From Notospermus geniculatus (lineage: Eukaryota > Nemertea > Pilidiophora > Heteronemertea > Lineidae), in NCBI GenBank assembly GCA_002633025.1, contig NMRB01000719.1:158215-222214 (forward strand): a stretch of DNA of 64,000 nucleotides, given 5' to 3'. The translations under genes were made by a program, and so were the position numbers. Shown here in pieces: positions 1 to 11,211 of this stretch (positions are counted from its first letter, which is position 1; every line of letters begins with the position of its first letter). The notes beneath the pieces were generated by a model. That model ran no database searches. It saw nothing but the letters and a program-made list of their open reading frames with translations, and was not told the origin of the DNA.

Positions 1-346
1 CAATTTCATAACATAAATAGCTATTACCAATGGATTAGGTCACACTCTGTGGACACGATGTCATTGTAATATGCTGTGGCAAAAATGAATTAATCCAAGT
101 TTAAACCCACCCCTCTACCGAGCAATTGCTTGGGATACCTGTTTCACTATCCGGCTGACTGTAGTTTGGTGAACACCTCCAAGATCACAACCTGTCATCT
201 GGACATGACCTGTGGCGTAAAATCGTAGCGTAAGTAAAAGCCAGCGTTCCTGTTGGAGTTGGGTGTACTCTCTTCTTCTATCCAATCCAAAATTACATGT
301 ACCAAAACGTTCTCCTTGGTGAAGCGGTATCTTTTGTGGAAATCAC

Positions 347-404
347 NNNNNNNNNNNNNNNNNNNNNNNNNNNNNNNNNNNNNNNNNNNNNNNNNNNNNN
401 NNNN
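347..404. other. Assembly gap (58 N)
   Basis: Run of N from 347 to 404. Single N bases also occur near 14976, 19644, 38758, 44059 and 57431. The draft nature of the assembly matters when judging the small frameshifts reported elsewhere in the window. Confidence 0.99.
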
Positions 405-1279
405 CAGAAAAATATTCCGAAAATTGATGATGGGAAAGCTGAGTTGATCGTAACTGAAATAAGAAACAAGTTAATAAAGAATAGTTCCTACCTTATATAT
501 CTAGCCGGTCACTTCCATTGATGCCTGCTCGAGGTATATATCCACTGGTAACGTGACATACAGAGATCGTGATGCCTCGTGTTTGAAACCTTTACTGAGA
601 GAGAATGATGAACGAACCATCAGTCTAACTGACGACTTACGGTGACGTCACAGCCACACCGCGGGAAATCTTCACCCAGCAAGCTCCAGGCTGAGGCTGG
701 CGGTTGTAGCGTGGCTCGTACTGATAACACACAAGTTGGTGTGGCGAGAGCGAATCTATCTTTCACTGTGTGGAGTGTGTATTGAATCGTTGGCGAAACA
801 ATTCATCTGATCATTCCTGCTCAACTACAAAAGTGTTATGATCATGTCTCAATTTGTTGGTTGATCTCTGCATGTGCTAGGACCGAGGGTGTCGAAGCAG
901 TTGAAATGGTTGCCAGCTGCATCACTGGTAACCTGACGGGCCTTGATGGTTGCCAGCTGCGTGGCCCACAGTTCGGTGATCGGTGGAAGTGGCTCTACCA
1001 GCTCATGCAATCAACACGTTGACGGTTTGGTGGCGGTGGTTGCCATATAGGAAGCTATTTACTCCTTCGACTGAAGTGATCAGCTGTGTAGATAATATTC
1101 ATGTAGATATATGTAACCCCACCTATATCACTATGCTGGCAGGGTTGTTTATATTTGACTTTCCTGGAGTAAACGTTTTAAAGGCGCTCAGGAACAATCA
1201 ATCATAGGTTTACCTTTCCCAAGGACGACCTCAAAGAAACTGGATATCGTGTATCCTTGAAGAGAGATTATTATAATTT

Positions 1280-1376
1280 GCTGATTCAGCGAATTCTTGT
1301 CGTGACGTCACGTGATGACGTCATTGACGCGCTGACGTCATGGAGTGACGTCAAGACAAGAAACCGCTGAATCAGC
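1280..1376. repeat. Short inverted repeat rich in GACGTC
   Basis: Ends read CTGATTCAGCG and CGCTGAATCAG, an inverted pair. The interior carries several GACGTCA/TGACGTC palindromes. This looks like a miniature foldback element. I could not read a target-site duplication. Confidence 0.6.
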
Positions 1377-2523
1377 ACCAAACAGGAGTCGCCCTTCTCG
1401 TAATCGAGATGGTTTCTCTGTTCCCTTTCTGACTGGCCCTTGTAAGAATGTGACCAATAGGTGTCGTGGCAGTGCCCAATACAAATTTGAAGGACGAAGG
1501 CGAGGAACTTGGATACTAGTATAGTAACGGCTGTCCCTGTAAAAATCTTGACGTCCACGAGATGTTCTCCTCGTTCGGTTGCTAATGCAACAATTTGAGT
1601 TCTTCACCTGCTATTAGAGTTGTGCTGTTATCATAACTGTATGTCTAGAACAACTTGAGACCGCATCTTGTAACCGTGTGACGCCATGTTTGAAAGCCGT
1701 GTTTTTTATTGGCTTCGTTACTGCTGGTCTCCAAGGCGGGTCTCCTCCTTGTGTGGTAGGGGACCGAAGGAGAAGTCATGTTGATAGGTTCAAGATGCGA
1801 ACGCCGTCGCACACACTCATGGCGAAATGGATGATTCTTTTCTGACCAACATTACATTCTCAATGGGCTCTCCACCAAGCACCAGATGGCGCAGTGGTGA
1901 GACGTAGGTGGAGTAGATGGGGGCGCGGTGCAGACACCTCTGCAGAGATCTGTCTTTCCCTGAACGGGAGGAAACGGCTCTGAACCAACCGGAGGGCTGG
2001 TTCGATCGCACCGCCATCTGATTGGACAGGAAGAAACTGAACAACGTGTCAGTCTCTTTCGTCGGCAAGTTTGCCTTATGTTTTCCCCTACCCCTTTCGT
2101 CTTCTCTCGTTTATTGAGGCAGAATGTAGTTATACCCCCACGGCACTCGGAGATAAATCTCAACATCTCATTTAGAGAAGATGGCCTCTCTTCCCGTAGC
2201 GACGGTTCATCGTCACTATTTTCACAACACACAAGATAAACAAGTGTAGATGAGGATATGGTCGCATTAACCATTGATTTTTTCGATATTTGCCGGCAGA
2301 ATTTGTTTAAGTGATTAAAACAACGGCCGAGGGGCTAATAAACTCATACATTCCTGCACTCAAAAGAATGAAAAAGGAATATTCGAGAGGTTGTCGGGTT
2401 AAACACTCGCTGGAGGACATTATAGATGGTGGTTTTGCGTTTTACTACTTGCCTCGACAAAGACCCATACAAAGGAAAATAGTCTATGCTCTGCCGAAGA
2501 ATGGGCGGTTCCCATCGGCAATA

Positions 2524-2670
2524 GAGGTTCTTCACTGACGTCACAAGGGTCACGTGACTGCAAAGAATCAGCCATGTTGGCCGTCAGATGGCAGGCGACG
2601 ACGTCAAAACTGTCACGTCATGACATTTTGACGCCACGATCTGTGTGTTGATGCTGGTGTTCATGCCGTA
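2524..2670. repeat. Foldback family R1, partial copy
   Basis: Begins TAGAGGTTCTTCACTGACG and contains GTTTTGACGTCGTCGCC-type and CATGACATTTTGACG-type stretches shared with copies near 16527-16705, 39679-39880, 46477-46717 and 47703-47925. The copy at 46477 is the most complete and shows both inverted ends. Confidence 0.65.
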
Positions 2671-3211
2671 AGTAACCTTGCCAACCTCTTACAATATGAA
2701 CATACATTATGCTTCATCTTCCAACAATTAGCCTATACATGTACATGTACTACACTCATACATTTGTGTCGTCTAAGTGCGAACATTTCTCTCTGTGATG
2801 AATGAAAAAACGTCAAATTTCACTATGTCCAAATTGACTGTCTGGTCCAGTCAATATATGAAAAATACACCCTCAAGCCCTCCAAAAATTGCTACAAATG
2901 GTTTGTCACTTGATTCTGTTGCATTAGGTGCACTTTCTGACATACTAAAAGCCTACCGAAATCTGGTCACAAAATGTCCAGCCATTCTATCAATTGCGAT
3001 TTACCCACTACTCAGTTGAACAAAAATAACGAAAAATTTCTTAAACAGAGAAGGCAGGTGTACAGAAAGACTGACGTGATATTTAGAAATGTTCAGGTTT
3101 ATTGCAAGTGTTAACGATCTATGATGAAAAACAAAAAATAACAGCGGGAGTCAGTCCACAAACAGGAACATCCGGTTGGAAAAACTCATCACAGCGAAGT
3201 TCGTCAAGGGT

Positions 3212-3803
3212 TTGTGTGAGCGTAGTCGGAGGGCGGAGCGATGTCACAACCCTTGGTAGTCAAGATGCATGATCCTGTATCCGATATCAAAACTGAAATC
3301 AAATTGATTAAAAGATTAAAAAATGGTGGAGGGGACGTTTTAAGCATGAACCCTAAACATGCAACCCGTTCTCTTGTGAGGGGCGAACCACTCGTGGAAC
3401 GGGCATTAACCTTCCACGTCGTGTTAGATTTCAATCCCACTCTTATGTCCACTGTAAGACATAACGTTCTTGGTTTGTATTGTGACAAATGAACAATTAT
3501 TTTTGCATCTTCATCTTCATCGACAGAGCATGAATCCACAATTTTCTTCCCAATTTGATGTCTTCTGACGTTGGGCAGAATTACAAGCTAAGGTTACACT
3601 TGTTTGAAAATACCCGTGTTTTGTCAAACCCGTGTGTATACGAAAATCCCGGCGAGAGGTCACACTACTACATTGTAGTTAACTAGCCCGACGACAGTTG
3701 CGCTGCATGCATTGACTCTTCGGTCATTTCTGTATTGGCACACATTGTTGGAGGCGCGAAAACGACGTCACTTAATGGCTGCGCCATCTGTAGCCGTGCG
3801 AAG
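3212..3803. repeat. Interspersed repeat R5, copy 1
   Basis: About 590 bp matching 37552-38252 in the opposite orientation, from GAGCGTAGTCGGAGGGCGGA at one end to GGCTGCGCCATCTGTAGCC at the other. An 83-codon plus-strand frame (3241-3492) and a 111-codon minus-strand frame (3204-3539) both run through it. In the second copy the minus-type frame remains open for a long block, apart from a foldback insertion. I do not recognise the encoded peptide. It may be a fragment of a larger mobile element or of a duplicated gene. Confidence 0.7.
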
Positions 3804-5041
3804 AACTAACGTAAACACGTAGACCGAACACTGTCCTGATCAAAAATACTAGGACAGACGCAAGCAAATGCATAAAACCATCATGGCGGCCGCTGGTCTA
3901 TATTTTGTTCGGGAGAATGCATTGCTGTAGAATGCTGTAGAATGACGTCACGAGCCGGAATTCCGGCTCAGATCATTTGGTTTCACCGGTCTTCGAATGC
4001 AATAAAGCTGCCCAGAAGACCGGGTACCAGTCTACGTAAACACGGGGATTTCGAAAAGCACGGCGAGCTTGCCGTGTCTCAAAAACCCATATTTTTCAGA
4101 CACGGGTTTCTGGAAGCCCGGTGTAATTCATAGGTGTGACCGCAAAAAAACCCGCGGATTTTATGTAGTGTAACCACGGCTACTACAACCTCGTTCCCAG
4201 GGGTCGTTCGCTTTCTGACAATATGGCTCATATCAATAACACGCCTCCTGGATTCCGTCCGACAAGACAGTTCGATAATAACAAAGTCACGTGACCGGAT
4301 GACGGGAAAGGAGGGAACTTGGGTCGAGAGAATCTCTCCCGGCGTTTTCCTAGTTGTACGCATCCATTCTTACAATTCGTATTGTGTGCCATTTTTTGCC
4401 ACAACTCTTAGCAAAATCCCCCCACGTCGGTCTTTCTTCTTATTCCTCGTTTGCTCAGGACCGGGAAAGGGCGGTTTCGTCGTTCTTAAAATAGATTCCT
4501 TTGTTTCAGAGTCCGGTTGTGACAAAAATATTCGTAACAGAGTTCTCTCTGCTGCCGACGGATATATTCTATTGTCTTCTTGAAGTCACTGCTTGGCGCC
4601 AGGAGCCTGCAGCGCTGCAATATGAATTGTTTCCCATGCGAGTCTCTCCCGTCTCCCATACACATGCAAATTTTGGAAGATTACCATAAGCGATATATTT
4701 GATGTTGGTTTCTTATGAAAGGAGTGTGATATCAAGCGGCTGCATTGAAAATGACAGTCACGATCAAGAGCTGTTGAACTCATACGAAATAAAATGGTGT
4801 CCCGTGGGATTGCTGAAGGCATGAACGTGCCTGGATAAACCAAGATTCTAGGCCTATTGCTATAGAAACTGAAGACTGAGATTATAAGTCTATTGCTAAC
4901 ATCACAATCCTTGTTCCACCATGTATTCATAATACATCTGGTGACACTTTCACCAAGGGACGATGTTTCCTGACACACCAGTTGATGTGCTCTCGCAGAA
5001 TGGATGAGGTTGAACTAATCGACCACTTCCGTGAACAGAAA

Positions 5042-5463
5042 CTACTCCGGAAGATAATAATCATAGGGCCGCTCACGCTGGACATGAGGTTGATCCGAAC
5101 ACGGCCTACAGGCACACCTCATGGCCACCCCCAGTGTTTTTCTGTGCATCCTCCCTTGGCACGTCATATCCACCGCCCTTTTTACTATTCTATAAGGTTT
5201 ACAGCACGTACAGTGCGTCACCATGTGCAGGTTCTCCACCATGTGGTCATATATTCCGGAACTGACCTTGAATGACATATGCCACCACATGCGAAGGTCA
5301 ACACCCGTCGTGACCTACATCCGGGCATTGTAATCGTCATGAATAATGGATGAGTACGACAGTTATTTTTGTATCTGTCATGTCTGTGTGTCTGATCGTT
5401 GGCATATGACGTATATATTAGGATCATACAGATCAACAGACGTAGCCGTACCATTGCTGTCAT
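5042..5463 (-). CDS. Bursicon-like cystine-knot hormone (frameshifted)
   Basis: Minus-strand, single-exon ORF starting at an ATG at 5461-5463. It opens with a signal peptide (MTAMVRLRLLICMILIYTSYA), then ITMPGC, FACGGICHS, then in the next frame VSSGIYDHMVENLHM, THCTCC, VDMTC and CACRPC, ending at TAG by 5042. The two frames overlap at 5218-5290 and switch near 5264-5270, so one base appears to be missing. Joined, they give about 140 residues with 11 cysteines in a C..C.GC..C.C.CC..C..C.C..C order, the size and cysteine count of bursicon subunits. CxCRPC near the end favours the alpha type. Family knowledge: bursicon is a secreted dimeric cystine-knot neurohormone acting through an LGR-type GPCR. 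The cysteine spacing makes a DAN/sclerostin-type relative possible but less likely. A strong acceptor (TTTCTTTGCAG) lies about 35 bases upstream of the ATG, suggesting a 5' UTR intron. Whether the frameshift is biological or an assembly error is unknown. Confidence 0.72.
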
Positions 5464-5530
5464 GGTGCTTGCTTTTGACTTCTAGAATCTAGAGATCTGC
5501 AAAGAAAGAGGTAAATATTGTATACTGACG

Positions 5531-5853
5531 ATGGGCTGAATTCATAAAAACTAGCATTTACTTTTTCTGGGCTTTGTCTTGAAGAGGTATTTATAAAATT
5601 TCGCTTTTGCTTCATAGAACAAGCAACTCCCTACAAGAATTAGCAAAAGCTTTGTCCTGCGAGCATTAGCTTCATCAGATAGAAAATCTTGGTTGGCTTT
5701 ATACATATGAAAAGGTCATTAGGTTAAGCAATTGATTATGAATATGTTTGTGCATGAGCAAATTCTTTGGCTTGTGCTTCTCCTTGAAAAGCAAAAGCTT
5801 GGCCTTGGGGCTTTGGCTTGTAGCTTTTGCTATGTTTTATAAATTCGGCCCAT
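5531..5853. repeat. Foldback element
   Basis: Ends ATGGGCTGAATTCATAAAA and TTTATAAATTCGGCCCAT are imperfect inverted copies. The interior repeats GCTTTTGC / GCAAAAGC segments in both orientations. No target duplication was read. Confidence 0.6.
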
Positions 5854-6205
5854 TAAAACCAGCCAGAGCTACACATTATAGGCTACATGCTTGTAAGCAA
5901 ATCGTACTTGAGACCGGCGGAACCTCCTTCATGGCAGTCAGGGAGTTTAACCCAATCAAACATCCTGGCCTCGGCGAGGTGGCCAAACTGGAAACAAACC
6001 GCCCCAGAAACCTGTTTGACCTAGAGTGTTCGTACGCGGTACATAAGTATCTTGATGTTCGTTCTCCAGCTGAAGTTTATGCGTGTAATCCTCCACTCGT
6101 AACAGATGTAACTCGGTAGGATGGATTTGAATTGAAATCAGACCCATTACTTGATAGGGAGCTTAGTGAGCCCTATACCCACTCTTATACGAGAGTACGA
6201 GAGTC

Positions 6206-6337
6206 CAGGGGTAGCCGCATAGAAACTCCGCTTGTGCTTCGACAGCCTATCGGTGTGAAAATTCATGGAAAAAGGTACAGCACTATCGGCAGATGGGCTC
6301 CGCTAGCGTTAGCGCAGTTTCTATGCGGCCACCCCTG
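6206..6337. repeat. Foldback element with CAGGGG ends
   Basis: CAGGGGTAGCCGCATAGAAA at the left and TTTCTATGCGGCCACCCCTG at the right pair as terminal inverted repeats. CAGGGG termini are common in hAT-type elements, but the flanks show no clear 8-bp duplication, so the class is uncertain. Confidence 0.65.
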
Positions 6338-6740
6338 GTGACCTTTTACCGGCGTTTAATTCGCCAAAATATCGTCTAGAATTTGAATTACAGGATGGTA
6401 AGGTTCCGTAACGGACACTTAGTGATTTCATGTCTCTGAAGAAAACTAAAACTTGATACAGAATAGGCCTACTTGAAGTTTCTCTCTACCTACCTGAATC
6501 TCCTAGTTACCCTCCAATCCGAGAAATCCACACGATATTTTCCTCTGGTAAAGAAATATGACAAAACCTTTCATGAATGACGTCCTCACGAATCCTTTTT
6601 TAATTACTTATACTGCCAAAGATAGTTTATCAACAATTATCCTCTTTAAAAAGATGAAGATAGTTCCAATACAATTACGGTCGTATCCAAGTCGCCAAGG
6701 AGAAATCAGTTAGAATGAGATGAGATCCTCTTGTCGTCTG

Positions 6741-6815
6741 CAGAGCCCTTCTCAACCTTTCCCTCAAGTATGAGGCCCAGAGCCCTTCTCAACCTTTCCC
6801 TCAAGTATGAGGCCC
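6741..6815. repeat. Direct tandem duplication, 37 bp x 2
   Basis: AGAGCCCTTCTCAACC to GAGGCCCA occurs twice in a row. Confidence 0.85.
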
Positions 6816-7850
6816 ACGAATATCGTCTATTGTGTTCTCACTCCTTCCCTCTGAAAGTCCGAATGCGTTTCTCTGGCCGACGGCGATGAGATCTGTTGAC
6901 AATAGGTGCTGACGATGGTTGAAATATATCGGCCACCACTTCCAACTAAAGAAAACGAGCCAGGCCCCTTGTAATAGTACATGTAGTATCCTTTCACCAA
7001 GTTTGTCTTCGCCCCAAGTTTCCTGATAGACTACTCGCAGTCCTTAGAAACAACATGCCCCCGAGTCCAGATACGAAAAATCGTAAGGAAGTCCAAAAAC
7101 ACGTGCAAGGCATCCGCGGGTTAGTAATGTGACGGTGAAGAAAGATGTTCTGTATTGTGTAATGAACTGGCAAAGTGAAAGAATAAATAAATGGCTTGAG
7201 ATCCGCCCACGACGTGCCTCTAACAAGATGACGGCCACTCTCATCCAACACAATTGTTAAATGATCGAGTGATTGTTGTTTAAAGATTATATCATTTGGC
7301 GTGATTTGATGGCGGGGAAGAGGCTTTTTATTTAGCGCGACTGCTGTAAGTGATGACTTCAACTGGAGTTGATTGTCCTCACACTTGCTGTAGATGCTTC
7401 TTTGATTGCTTGTAGCCCATCTTCGGTAAATCGGAAAACTGTTGAGTTGAACAAGTTATAAACCAAATCTCTTCCTCACATTTGGACAGTTTCTACATGA
7501 TGTTTTCCTACTCCGAGTGTTTCCTGACTTAAGGCCACATACACCATGCTCGACACTTTCAGTAGAGTGGTCCTGGACAGCTTCTCGACATCAAAGGAAG
7601 ATTTTGAGTAAAACACTGATTTATACCAAATGATTACGACCCAGGTTATAATTCGGTAGACGTGATAAATATCACCATCGCGGGCACGTCTTTAGCTGTC
7701 ATAAAGTGCAAGTCTTAAACGAACTGAAGTCATAGAAATACAAATCAACTAATTGATCATCATGTATATTTACATGTATTCTTTTAATCAGAATATGAGG
7801 ACATTATCCGGGTGACTTTTTATGAACATCAAGTCGAATGCATGGCTCAG

Positions 7851-7975
7851 ATATTCATCGTTTCCACGATGTAACTTCAACAATATCCGCCATTGGTGAC
7901 GTCGCCATCATGACGAAAGCCGGGGACAAACGCACAACCCAACAAAACGATGTTACGTCATGGAAACGATGAATA
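7851..7975. repeat. Foldback element
   Basis: ATTCATCGTTTCCACGATG pairs with CATGGAAACGATGAAT. About 125 bp, GACGTC-containing interior. Confidence 0.6.
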
Positions 7976-8140
7976 GATTTATTATAACAACCGAGAGTCC
8001 ACTTTCTCTTGCTCCATCGAGGTTCAACACATCTGAAATTATTCAACAGAGTTCGCGATATGCAGGCGTATCTACATGAATGTATGATTTTACGAGTCTT
8101 CAGTATCGGGTCCTCAACTGGGCCGATATCAATGAGAATA

Positions 8141-8320
8141 TTGGGGAATCTGCGTGAATTTTTATCCCGAGAGGGCGGCGCTGCGAGCGGTTGTGTACCA
8201 ACAGAGCAAAGCGATTCAACGTCGCATCACGACGCCAGTGACGCAGTGCAACAGTGTCGAAACGGGGAAAAGAGATACATCTGCTTACAACGCCTCCTAG
8301 TGGCTGTAGTTTGCAATTTT
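8141..8320. repeat. Foldback family R2 copy
   Basis: Carries the R2 signature GGCGGCGCTG...GCGGTTG and its inverted partner, with a central GACGCAGTGCAACA block. Other copies lie at about 16014-16200, 21912-22089, 24021-24223, 28865-29554 (interrupted) and 31337-31505. Family R2 therefore occurs in introns of GPCR copies A and C and of the Rac-like gene at 24 kb. Confidence 0.75.
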
Positions 8321-8381
8321 CACATTCGCCTTGTAAGGTCGGCCTATTCCTCGCTGGCAAAATGTATCGATTGAAAACGAA

Positions 8382-11211
8382 TCAAAAGTGATGTTTGTGA
8401 CGATCCTCGGTGTCATCCATGAGGCCAGTAACCTCTGAATACTCAATCCCATCTCTCTCATAGTACTTTCCTTTGCGGTACTTCTTAGCCAGGATCACAC
8501 CAAGTATGATAACCGCCACCATGGTCACCACAGCAGACAGGACAATTCCAGCCACCATTCCTTTATCTTTCAACAGTTGTTCATAGTATTCTCTCCCACG
8601 GAAGTGAGTGCCTTTACCCTGGAAAAGAATGGCGCGTTTTTGGGATTAGAAAAACCAGGGTTCCGTATTCCCTATGCAATGTATAAGAGGGCATGGTTCA
8701 GTACAGAGTGTCACAGATTGATCCTGAACCAAGAATTGGTCTAGGATCATGGCAGAAAGTAATTTCATCATGGGTCAGAAAAATCAAGGGGATGTTAATA
8801 GATTCGACAGAGAGAGCTCTTCAAATCGCTCGAGATGATTCCACCTACATGATGAACTTTCAGCTGACAGGCGGTCTTTATTTCTCTGTGGTGGTCGGTG
8901 AACCAACGCCAAGGATAAAAAGTCTTGATTCCACTGTGTTTAAAATGGTGGCAGGAAGCATCGAAAAGGTTCACCATGTTCTCGTAATACTGAAAGTTAG
9001 GAGTGAAAGAGTAGTTAAAGGTCCATTGCCCACTTTAAGCATCGGATATTCTAACAGAAATTGCACGGTCCTAAATATGATATTTCACAAAATGACTTGT
9101 CAAATACCGACGCCATTCCTCACTGTGAAGAGTGAGGAATGGCGTCCTGCACGTTTTTTAACATCCTTCATGTCTCCTATTATCTATCATTGATCTTTGA
9201 TCAGAGTCTTGTATAATCTTACCGTCTTACAGTCGGTTTTGCATGGTGAGAAATCATTCTCACATCTTTCCTGAAAAGAAGACATCATCGTAAAAGTTAC
9301 TGTAGGATGGGTCCCCTGCAGGCTATAGGCCACTAGTGCTGTAATAGACGATATCAGTCCAAAAGAGCGCAGCACCTGACGGTAACTACAGCGTCACGAC
9401 GTCCCGTACTCATTCCATGACATCTTGACTTGAGACGACGTCATGATCGCTGAAACAAGTGGAGGTTTTTCGAGTGACGTCACCGCGTTCAGAATGGGGC
9501 ACGGGACGTCGTGACGCTGTAGGCCTAGCAAGTTACCGTCAGGTGCTGCGCTCTATTGGAGTGATAGAGTCTATTGGTATTTGGGTAGAAGGCTCGGCCT
9601 GCAGTCCCCTCTCACCTCGGCATGAACCAAGTCTCTTCCCGATAATTCATGACAATCACTAACGTTTCTTTACAGATGAAGCACGGATAGAGGCCAGGAC
9701 AGCAGACGAAATGTCGAGGAGAACAGCTTTAGCAAAACATACCGTGGTAAGTGAAGAATTCATATCTTTTTCGGCTGCCATGTTTCTGTCTAGCATCATG
9801 ATGATATCCTTTGCACATCTCCTGCTTTTTTCGTTGATGTGGAAATCGACCGAACACAGCATGTCTGTGATGTTAAAAACAAGATCCTTGTCCTGTAAAA
9901 CGAGAAAAAAACCAGCGTAGCCGATGTCCAAATGACCACTTGACAATTAACGACTTTGTCCTTATGGTACTGGGAGCATCTCTGGGTACTGGGAACATCT
10001 CAAATCCTTCTGGTGGTACTGGTGCTGGGAACATCTCAAACAAAAAATCAAATAATAAAAAAGTCACATCTCTCGGCTCCCAAACGGATGGGAGCCAGCG
10101 AGAGGGCGATAACAGGCCATGTTTCCATCATGTCGGTGGTCAGTGGTCACCGGAAATTGCATCAACGGCGTATTTTGACGATGTCGGCAAACTGTAAGCT
10201 TATATCATTTCGTGCTTCCCAAGAGAAAACAAAACAAAAACAGCAACAGTAAAAAAGCGATTGCCGATCATAACGCATTGTTACATACCTTCATACAGAA
10301 TTTAGAGGATCGTTTGATGGAGTCCAGGCATCCTAACCATGGACAGAGCTGAGGTTTATTGTTCCCGTTTATCCATCGTTCAGCTAACCCCTTTGCCTCG
10401 TTATCGGCCTCAACATCCGGGGCACATGAACCACCATGGAGACACCTCTCCCAAAATGACACAAGATGATCTGATTTGACTGAGTCGAGAAAGTCTTGAT
10501 ACGTTATATTGAAATTATTCTGTTGCTTCAACTGGTCAGGAACGTTGCACTTATCAGACAAGCGGAAATTCCTGTCTGCGCAAGACGGAAGCTTTGTTGA
10601 AGACGCCTGTACCGTCGTCGTGCTGTTTCCTGTTGCCTTTGACCTTGGTGACGTCATGAAAGTATTCCGTGGTGACGTCAACCTGGTAGATTTCGTCGAT
10701 GTCGTTCCTGTTGTCCTCTCCGTGGAGGAGGGAGGAGTTGTTGACGTTACACTTCCTGCAGTATGCCCGCTTGTTGTAGCCCTATTGCTGATGGTGCGAG
10801 AGGTGGTCGTCTTTCCTACCGTAGGCCCTCCAGTTGTACTAGTTTTACCGACGGAGGTTGTTTTCCTTTTAGGAGCCTTGGGGGAGTATAAAGGTCTAAT
10901 GGCGGCATGTCCTTGCCTTGGTGATCGACGCAGGATTGAAGATGGGTAGATTATGTTTAACTTTCTGATTGTTACTTGAATAACTTACCGCGTCTAACCA
11001 GGAGGAGTCGCTTCTTTCGATACTGCTTTCCTGATACTATGCAATCTTTCCCAGTCCCTTGTTCACAATCGAATGTAGAGAAGTGTAAGAAAGCCGAGAA
11101 GACAATAACGCAGACGACAGCCACGCCTATCATTTCTAGCTGTCGTCTGGTGAAACATTCTACCTTCTTCGGCGTCTTCGCTTCCGTGATGACTTGTCTC
11201 TCGTCCACCAT
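8382..11211 (-). CDS. Two-TM mucin-like membrane protein
   Basis: Five minus-strand exons with agreeing phases: 11211-10989, 10911-10289, 9892-9674, 9270-9223 and 8618-8382 (stop), 449 residues. Exon 1 encodes a short basic N-terminus and a hydrophobic segment (GVAVVCVIVFSAFLHF), probably a signal anchor. Exon 2 opens with a Thr/Ser-rich mucin-like stretch, then a cysteine-containing region (SFWERCLHGGSC) that continues through exons 3 and 4. Exon 5 has a second TM segment (AGIVLSAVVTMVAVIILGV), a basic stop (KKYRKGK) and a tail with IEYSEV, which fits the ITIM pattern (I/V/L/S)xYxx(I/V/L). Both termini would face the cytosol. Exon 3 has an alternative donor (CCACG then GTATGT at 9742/9743) that would drop 23 residues. 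I do not recognise the ectodomain. A receptor-like role is inference only. The exon 2 acceptor (10911/10912) was chosen by phase and is the weakest junction. Confidence 0.68.
9109..9146. repeat. Small perfect hairpin in intron
   Basis: GACGCCATTCCTCAC and GTGAGGAATGGCGTC form a 15-bp stem around a loop of about 8 bases, inside the last intron of the minus-strand membrane-protein gene. Confidence 0.7.
9364..9554. repeat. Foldback element in intron
   Basis: AGAGCGCAGCACCTGACGG pairs with CCGTCAGGTGCTGCGCTCT. The inner arms also pair (AGCGTCACGACGTCCCGT with its complement). It lies in the intron between exons 3 and 4 of the minus-strand membrane-protein gene. Confidence 0.8.
9964..10040. repeat. 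Short tandem repeat GGTACTGGGA(G/A)CATCTC
   Basis: Three to four imperfect copies in the intron between exons 2 and 3 of the minus-strand membrane-protein gene. Confidence 0.7.

Larger units (their letters stand above)
1..5041. other. Intergenic, repeat-rich, no supported gene
   Basis: I see no convincing exon here. The open frames overlap each other on both strands and resemble no family I recognise. Contents include an inverted repeat at about 1280-1376 dense in GACGTC, a partial copy of foldback family R1 at about 2524-2670, and a long interspersed repeat at about 3212-3803 with a second inverted copy at 37552-38252. GACGTC motifs recur throughout. Confidence 0.6.
5464..8381. other. Intergenic, foldback elements only
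   Basis: No supported gene. Holds foldback elements at 5531-5853, 6206-6337, 7851-7975 and 8141-8320, plus a 37-bp direct duplication near 6741-6815. Open frames here are not supported by splice context or family resemblance. Confidence 0.55.

Noticed and set aside
1852-2274. 140-codon minus-strand ORF
   Set aside because: Starts at an arbitrary frame, no recognisable motif, overlaps other frames of similar length; no splice context.
6994-7362. 122-codon minus-strand ORF
   Set aside because: No family resemblance, no splice signals, composition not protein-like.
8693-9193. 166-codon plus-strand ORF
   Set aside because: Lies in an intron of the minus-strand membrane-protein gene, includes a hairpin (9109-9146) and has no recognisable motif.
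10509-10949. 146-codon Val-rich plus-strand ORF
   Set aside because: Antisense shadow of the Thr-rich exon 2 of the minus-strand gene.
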